NCBI GenBank assembly: GCA_027257055.1
Contig: JAPVLO010000045.1
Coordinates: forward strand, 2,141,501-2,205,500
Direction of reading: 5' to 3'
DNA length: 64,000 nt
From: Cephalopachus bancanus
Taxonomy: Eukaryota; Chordata; Mammalia; Primates; Tarsiidae
Made by a program: the position numbers and the translations under genes. The stretch's first letter is position 1; each line of letters begins with the position of its first letter. The notes under the pieces were generated by a model. The model did not search any database. It was not told the origin of the DNA and saw nothing but the letters and a program-made list of their open reading frames with translations. This document shows positions 59,050 to 64,000 of this stretch, piece by piece.

Positions 59050-59245
59050 AGAAATTTTCATGCATTATTTCATTTGATATTCAGAACAATCCCCATGAGA
59101 TAAATATTATTTTATTATTATCCCTATTTCACAAATGAAAAAAATAAATGCTTGAAAATGTTAGGAATATCACCACAGATCACAAACTGGTAAGTGATGG
59201 AACCAGGACTGGAATTCAGGGAGCTTGGTCCATATTCTTTTCCAC
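59050..59245 (-). repeat. MIR SINE, antisense
   Basis: It has a good antisense MIR core: 'gcattatttcatttgatatt', 'cagaacaatccccatgagat', 'attattatccctatttcaca', 'actggtaagtgatggaacca' and 'ggactggaattcagg'. Confidence 0.82.
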
Positions 59246-61287
59246 TGCACCCCATATCACATCACCTGGTGGTCTCCATCATGTCTTCATGGTGCATTTT
59301 ACTACATAGATCCTACCACAGTTAAGAGAAGGTTTTTAAAAGAAGCATGACAGTACTTATCTTTATTTTGAGTAATGATGAGCCCAGGGTTCTTGTAACA
59401 AGACCCTGAATACAGAATTCCCCTTTGACTCTTATAATGCTAGCAGTAGCAGTTATGATTTTTTATAAAGGTAAACAGTGTGAAGCATTCAGTGGGTTAA
59501 TGAGTTCAACAGTGTTGTAAGAAGACAAAAGAAATCAATCTCTATCTTAGTTCAATACAGACAAGAATCCAGACATCAACTGTGAGTGAGCACTAACTGC
59601 AATTTCAATAATCTTGTGTGGTTATTTTAGTACTAGTTCAGAAACCAAATACTTACCAAAATAATGTAAAAATGTGGATATAAGCCAAAAGCTTCAAGTT
59701 TAATGTGATATATAGCATTTCCTAGCATGTAAAAGTATGTATAGCACCTTGAATACTTATGCCAGCAATCTGAGCACAGAATCCTTTAAAAAGTTGGTAA
59801 GTTAATAATCTACAGAACAGTAAGGAGCATGCAATACCATTAGAAAATGCAATTCCTTCTTTTATACTAATTCCAGTTTTTAAAAAATCTGTTCAAAAGA
59901 AAAACTGTGAGTTATATCTATAGACATTTCAAAATAATTCCTAGTAATTATAAAAAGAGTACTTGCTGTACAACTTTCAGCCCCATTGTTCATATGTGCA
60001 GGCAAATCCAGGAGGAGCTCATACTCCCTTAGTGTTTGTTCTTCATTTAAAAAGTGAAATGTTATCACTGTGGACTCAGTAAGTGGGTGTACTCAAGACT
60101 GGGAGAAGTAAAGCACATTTTGAGTCCACGAATTGCTTCAAATTATTTCTCAAACATTTTGGGTTTGAGGAAACTCAAAACACATTTTCTAAGTTCTCTT
60201 TTCCTTTTAAACTCATGTGTTTGGTGAGAGAAATTTAATCCATATGTTTCTCATTCACTCTGAGTTAACTCATCAAAAAATGTTGATTTTTAAGATCTAT
60301 TTGATGTCCAAAAGCTTTCTGATGGTTGTGATTTTTCCCTCTGAAATAGCATTTTGTTTTTCCATGTGTAAACAAACATGAGTCTCAAAGATTCATGATC
60401 CATATACCAAGGACTTAAGTGGGTGCTAACTCATTCAACCATTTCACTCATCCGGGGGAACTATGACATCTATAGTAGCTCAAAGTGCCCAGGTTGTTTT
60501 TTTTAAAAAATCTGAATTTCTTTCCAAATTCAACTTGAATCATGCTATGAATACACTTTATAAAACCTAAAAATATTTTAAAAACTATACTTGTTTTAAT
60601 ATAAGCAGGAGAAAAAGTCAACAAAGTTTTTGTTGAAAACTATCAGAGGGAAGGCATGTCCACACTGAAAATGAGAAGAGAGAAAAAAAGAACATTGCCA
60701 CTATATTCATAAAAATCTTATTGCTCATTTAAAGGTCCCCCAAATGAGATCAAATTATACCTTGTTTGGGGAGGTTTAAGCAGGTCTTTATAGTTATTGT
60801 TATGTAATCTAAAACAAAGGAAATCAGGAGATTGGGATAAAGGTAGGAGAGAAACTCTAGCTTGCTTTGTTTTTCTTAGAATCCAGATGGAACAAAATTA
60901 ATGATAACTGTTTGTCTGCCCACATGATTAAAATACTATGACTCAAGGCAATGTGTCCCATCATTAAATACCATTGGGAGTTTTTTTGTTTTGTTTTTGT
61001 TTTTTGAGTTAGTCTCCCCGTTGCCTTTAACACTCCCCTCCCCTGTACAAAAAGCTATCAGATGAGGCCCCAATGGCTTACTTCCCATGAATAGAGAAGA
61101 GAGTGAAGAAAAAAGGATTTCACAGATCTTGTGAAATCCTCGACTGCCCTGAAGCCTAAAGCAGTGTGCATATAAAAGCAGCATCCATCTTCTCATGGCC
61201 AGGAAAAATACGTTCTTTTTTTTTGCCATGAAACATTACAGAAAACTGATTTTCATGCACTAATGTCTGTCCAGTGTACAAATCTGC
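59246..61287. other. Repeat-poor non-coding DNA
   Basis: No interspersed repeat or exon is recognised. A 97-codon minus-strand frame (60,936-61,229) contains Lys/Asn-rich low complexity and no recognisable domain. Confidence 0.45.
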
Positions 61288-61350
61288 AAAGCAAACATCC
61301 ACATCAAACTCAACAAATTACTCTTAGGTTAATCGGTGGATGTTTGCTTT
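61288..61350. repeat. 15-bp perfect inverted repeat made of two forkhead-type sites
   Basis: AAAGCAAACATCCAC (61,288-61,302) and its exact complement GTGGATGTTTGCTTT (61,336-61,350) flank a 33-bp spacer. Each arm contains GCAAACA, a forkhead-type core, so the sites face each other. A stem or a paired binding site are both possible. Confidence 0.9.
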
Positions 61351-61746
61351 ATAGATGTTTTTACTGTGAATAATACATTCTCACACTGGAGCCCCTAAAG
61401 GGTTCGTGAAACATGTGGAACTCAGTCTCAAATATGAGAAGTAGGGACATGCTTTGGTTAACACTGAGAAAAAGCAAATGAAGGAAATATTTCTCCCCGA
61501 CTTGTACAGGAATTATGGTGCTATAATGGAGAAGTCATCCTTACCAGCTCAGAAGTGGATAATGCCCTTTCCACTGTATAAAAAAATTCAGGAAAAGAGA
61601 ATGATAATTAAAAATTTTTTTCTGCTCAGATGAAAATAAACATACAAGCAAATAAAAGCCAATACAACCTAATCCTGAATTGCATCCCACATCTTTAAAA
61701 AAAAACTCATTATCTCCTAATTAAAAAAAAAAAAACAAAACCTATA

Positions 61747-63912
61747 CAGGCATACCTTGAAGATATTGTAGATTCAGTTCCAGACCGCTGCTATAAAGTG
61801 AACATCACAATAAGTGAGTTGCACACATTTTTGGTTTTCCAGTGCATGTAAAAGTTATGCTTGCACTACACTGCAGTCTATTAAGTTTGCAATAGTATTA
61901 GGTCTAAAAAACATACATATTTAATTCAAAAATACCTTATTACTAAAAATGCTAATGATCACCTAAGGCTTAAGTAAGTTGGAGCCTTTTTTGCTGATGA
62001 AAAAAATCTTCCTTTGATGTTGATGACTACTCACTGATAAGGGGAGTGGTTGTTAAAGACTGGAGTGACTGTGGCAATTTCTAAAAATAAGACAACAATG
62101 TGGTTTATCAGACCATTTGACTCTTCTTCTATAAAATATTTCTCTGTAACATCAATAATATTTGATAGTATTTTACCCACAGAAGTTCTTTCTAAAGCGA
62201 AGTAAATTTTCTCAAATTCTGCCTCTTAAATTCTTTTATCAACTAAGTTTATGAAATATCCTCAATTATTTGTTGTCATTGAAAATGTTCACAACATCTT
62301 CACCAGGAGAATATTCCATCTCAATAAAACATCTTCTTTGCTCATTTTAAGAAGCAATTCCTCATTTGTTCAAGTTCTATCGTAAGCTTACAGTGATTCA
62401 ATCACATCTTCAGGATCCATTTCTAACTCTTGTTATTTTCACCACATCTGAGTGATTTCCATCCACTGAAGTCTTGAACCCCTCAAGGTCATTCATGAAG
62501 GTTGGAATAAACTTTTTCAAAACCTCTTTTAATGCTGCCATTTTGACCTCTACCCATGAATCACCAATGTTCTTAATGGTGGGTCTATAATGGTGAATCC
62601 TTTACAGAGGTTTTCAATTTATTCTGCCCAGATGCATTGGAGGAATTGCTATCTATGGCAGCAATAGCCTTACAACATGTATTTTTAAAATCATAAAACC
62701 TGAAAATCAAAATTAATCTGTGATCCATGAACTGCAGAATGAATGCTATATTATCAGGCATAAAAACATTAATCTCTTTGAACATCTTCATCAGAGTTCT
62801 TGGGTAACCAGGTGCATTGTCAATCAGCATAATATTTTGAAAGGAATCTTTCTCTGAGTAGTAGCTCCTATTAGTGGATTTAAGGTATTTACTAAACCAT
62901 GCTACAAATACATGCTATTATCTAGGTTTTGTAGTTCTATGAATAGAGCACAGGCAGAGTAGGTATATTCTAATTCTTAAGGGTCCTAGGATTTTTGAGA
63001 ATGGTAAATGAATATTGGCTTCAACATAATGTCACCAGCTACATTAACCCCTGCCTTCTGAAGCTTTAAGGATAGGCATTGACTTCTCTTCTCTCGCTAC
63101 AGAAATCCTAGATGGCATCTCCTTTCAACAAAAGGCTGTTGTTTAGTGTAGCCATCAATGATCATCAATGATATTGACTATGTAGATCCCCTAGATAACA
63201 TGCTGCAGCTTCTCAATCAGCCCTTGCTTCTCATCCCTGCACTTTCATGTTTTGGAGACAATTTATTTTCTTAAATCTGATGTACCAACTACTGCTAGTT
63301 TCAGAGTTTTCTTCTGCAGCTTCCTCACCTCTCTTGTCCTTCAAAGAATTGAAGAGAGTAAAGGCCTTGTTTTGGATTAGGTTTTGGCTCAAAGGAATAC
63401 TGTGGCTAGTTTGATCTATCAAGGCCACTTAAACTTTCTCCATATCAGTAATAAGGTTGTTTCACTTTCTTGCCATTCATGTGTTCGCTGTAGAAACACT
63501 TTTAATTTTCTTCAAGAACTTTTCCTTTGTATTCACAAATTGGCATACTCTTCAGTGTTAAGAAGCATAACTTTTGATCTATCTCAGCTTTTGACATGCC
63601 TTCCTCAAACTAAGATTAAATATTTCTAGCTTTTGATTTAAATGAAGAGACATGAGACTTTTCCTTTCATTTCAACACTAGATTCCATTGTAGGACTATT
63701 AGCTGGCCTAATTTCAATGCTTTTGTGCCCTAGGGAATAAGGTGGCCTGAAGAAAAGGGAGAGAGATGGGGGAACAGCTGGTCAGTGGAGCATTCAGAAT
63801 ATGCGTAACACTAATCGATGAAATTTGCTATCTTGTATGAATGTGGTTCATGGCACCCCCCAAATACAATAGTAACATCAAAGATCACCAGAACAGATAT
63901 AATAATAATAAT
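61747..63912 (-). mobile_element. Tigger1 DNA transposon (Tc1/mariner, pogo clade), nearly full length, right end cut by an L1
   Basis: It opens with the terminal inverted repeat CAGGCATACCTTGAAGATAT directly after a TA dinucleotide (61,745-61,746), the target expected for this superfamily. The text then follows Tigger1 almost throughout ('caatttctaaaaataagaca', 'tcttcaccaggagaatattc', 'aggtgcattgtcaatcagca', 'gggagagagatgggggaaca', 'tagtaacatcaaagatcacc'). The transposase reads on the minus strand. The opposite terminal repeat is not seen because an L1 begins at about 63,915. It is a fossil of the early-primate/eutherian DNA transposon wave. Confidence 0.95.
62000..63688 (-). pseudogene. Dead Tigger1 transposase
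   Basis: Tigger transposases bind DNA through N-terminal helix-turn-helix (CENP-B-like) domains and cut with a DDE catalytic core. Here only fragments stay open on the minus strand: 63,231-63,428 (DNA-binding region, with TLFNSLKDKRGEEAAEE) and 62,585-62,830 (catalytic region, with LIDNAPGYP, the segment that carries the second catalytic aspartate, then AAIDSNSS). The start codon position at about 63,686-63,688 still reads ATG. Frameshifts and stops separate the fragments, and the region around 63,130-63,145 appears to have lost the stretch with the first catalytic aspartate. It cannot make an active enzyme. Confidence 0.92.
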
Positions 63913-63914
63913 TT

Positions 63915-64000
63915 TGCACTCATAAGTGGACCTTGAACATCTATCGTGATACTCTAAGAAAAGGATCGACAATGGTGGGAATCTATGGCGGGGGGACAGG
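63915..64000 (+). mobile_element. L1 3' end, start of a young insertion running off the window
   Basis: The text from 'cactcataagtggaccttg' to 'atctatggcggggggac' matches the L1 at 10,850 around its polypurine tract. It lies inside Tigger1 just after 'aataataataa', so it is younger than Tigger1. The 3' tail and right target duplication are outside the window. Confidence 0.88.

Noticed and set aside
62585..62830. Possible domesticated transposase gene
   Set aside because: The frame is one broken fragment of a Tigger1 copy with frameshifts on both sides and complete repeat context, so it is a fossil and not a domesticated gene.
1..64000. tRNA, rRNA or other structured RNA genes
   Set aside because: No cloverleaf with A and B boxes or rRNA segment was recognised on reading both strands. 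MIR and Alu contain decayed polymerase III boxes but are SINEs.

Overview
The window is eukaryotic nuclear DNA from a primate. It is AT-rich, non-coding, and built from layers of mammalian interspersed repeats (MIR, L2, L1M, MaLR/ERVL LTRs, MER5-like, Tigger1), with dimeric Alu elements on top. The nine full dimeric Alus are neither human AluS/AluY nor the lemur/galago type. They lack the CG after 'GGCTCA', carry a 'CCCGCGCCTTTGGG' left arm, and have a private palindrome in the right arm. With an unfamiliar young L1 3' end present in three copies, this suggests a haplorhine outside the monkeys and apes, most likely a tarsier. The species call is inference.

No protein-coding gene, rRNA or tRNA can be supported. 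Open reading frames are short, and the longest (142 codons) runs through an Alu. The window looks like a gene desert or a very long intron.

Layout. 1-10.8 kb: few recent repeats, with two CpG-retaining non-repeat blocks (4.06-4.43 and 5.34-5.58 kb) that look like conserved regulatory DNA. 10.8-32 kb: dense repeats, including an L1 3' end with a G-quadruplex tract, a tandem Alu pair, old L1M segments, a large near-perfect inverted repeat with a linked tandem duplication at 19.92-20.27 kb, MLT1 and L2 segments, and a head-to-head Alu pair at 29.8-30.6 kb. 32.07-32.98 kb: an LTR with a perfect 5-bp target duplication, itself split by a younger L1. 33-40 kb: repeat-poor, with two splice-consensus-flanked segments (35,908-35,945 and 39,280 onward) that join in phase. 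40-47 kb: mostly old SINE/L2 fragments, then a repeat-poor block with candidate conserved elements. 47.5-52.6 kb: L1, Alu, L2, MLT1 and an L1 with a perfect 13-bp target duplication. 52.6-61.7 kb: repeat-poor apart from two Alus and a MIR. 61.7-63.9 kb: a nearly full-length dead Tigger1 DNA transposon, interrupted at the right edge by a young L1.

No genes work together here. The biology visible is transposon history plus candidate cis-regulatory sequence. Repeat family names come from recognition by eye, not from a database search.
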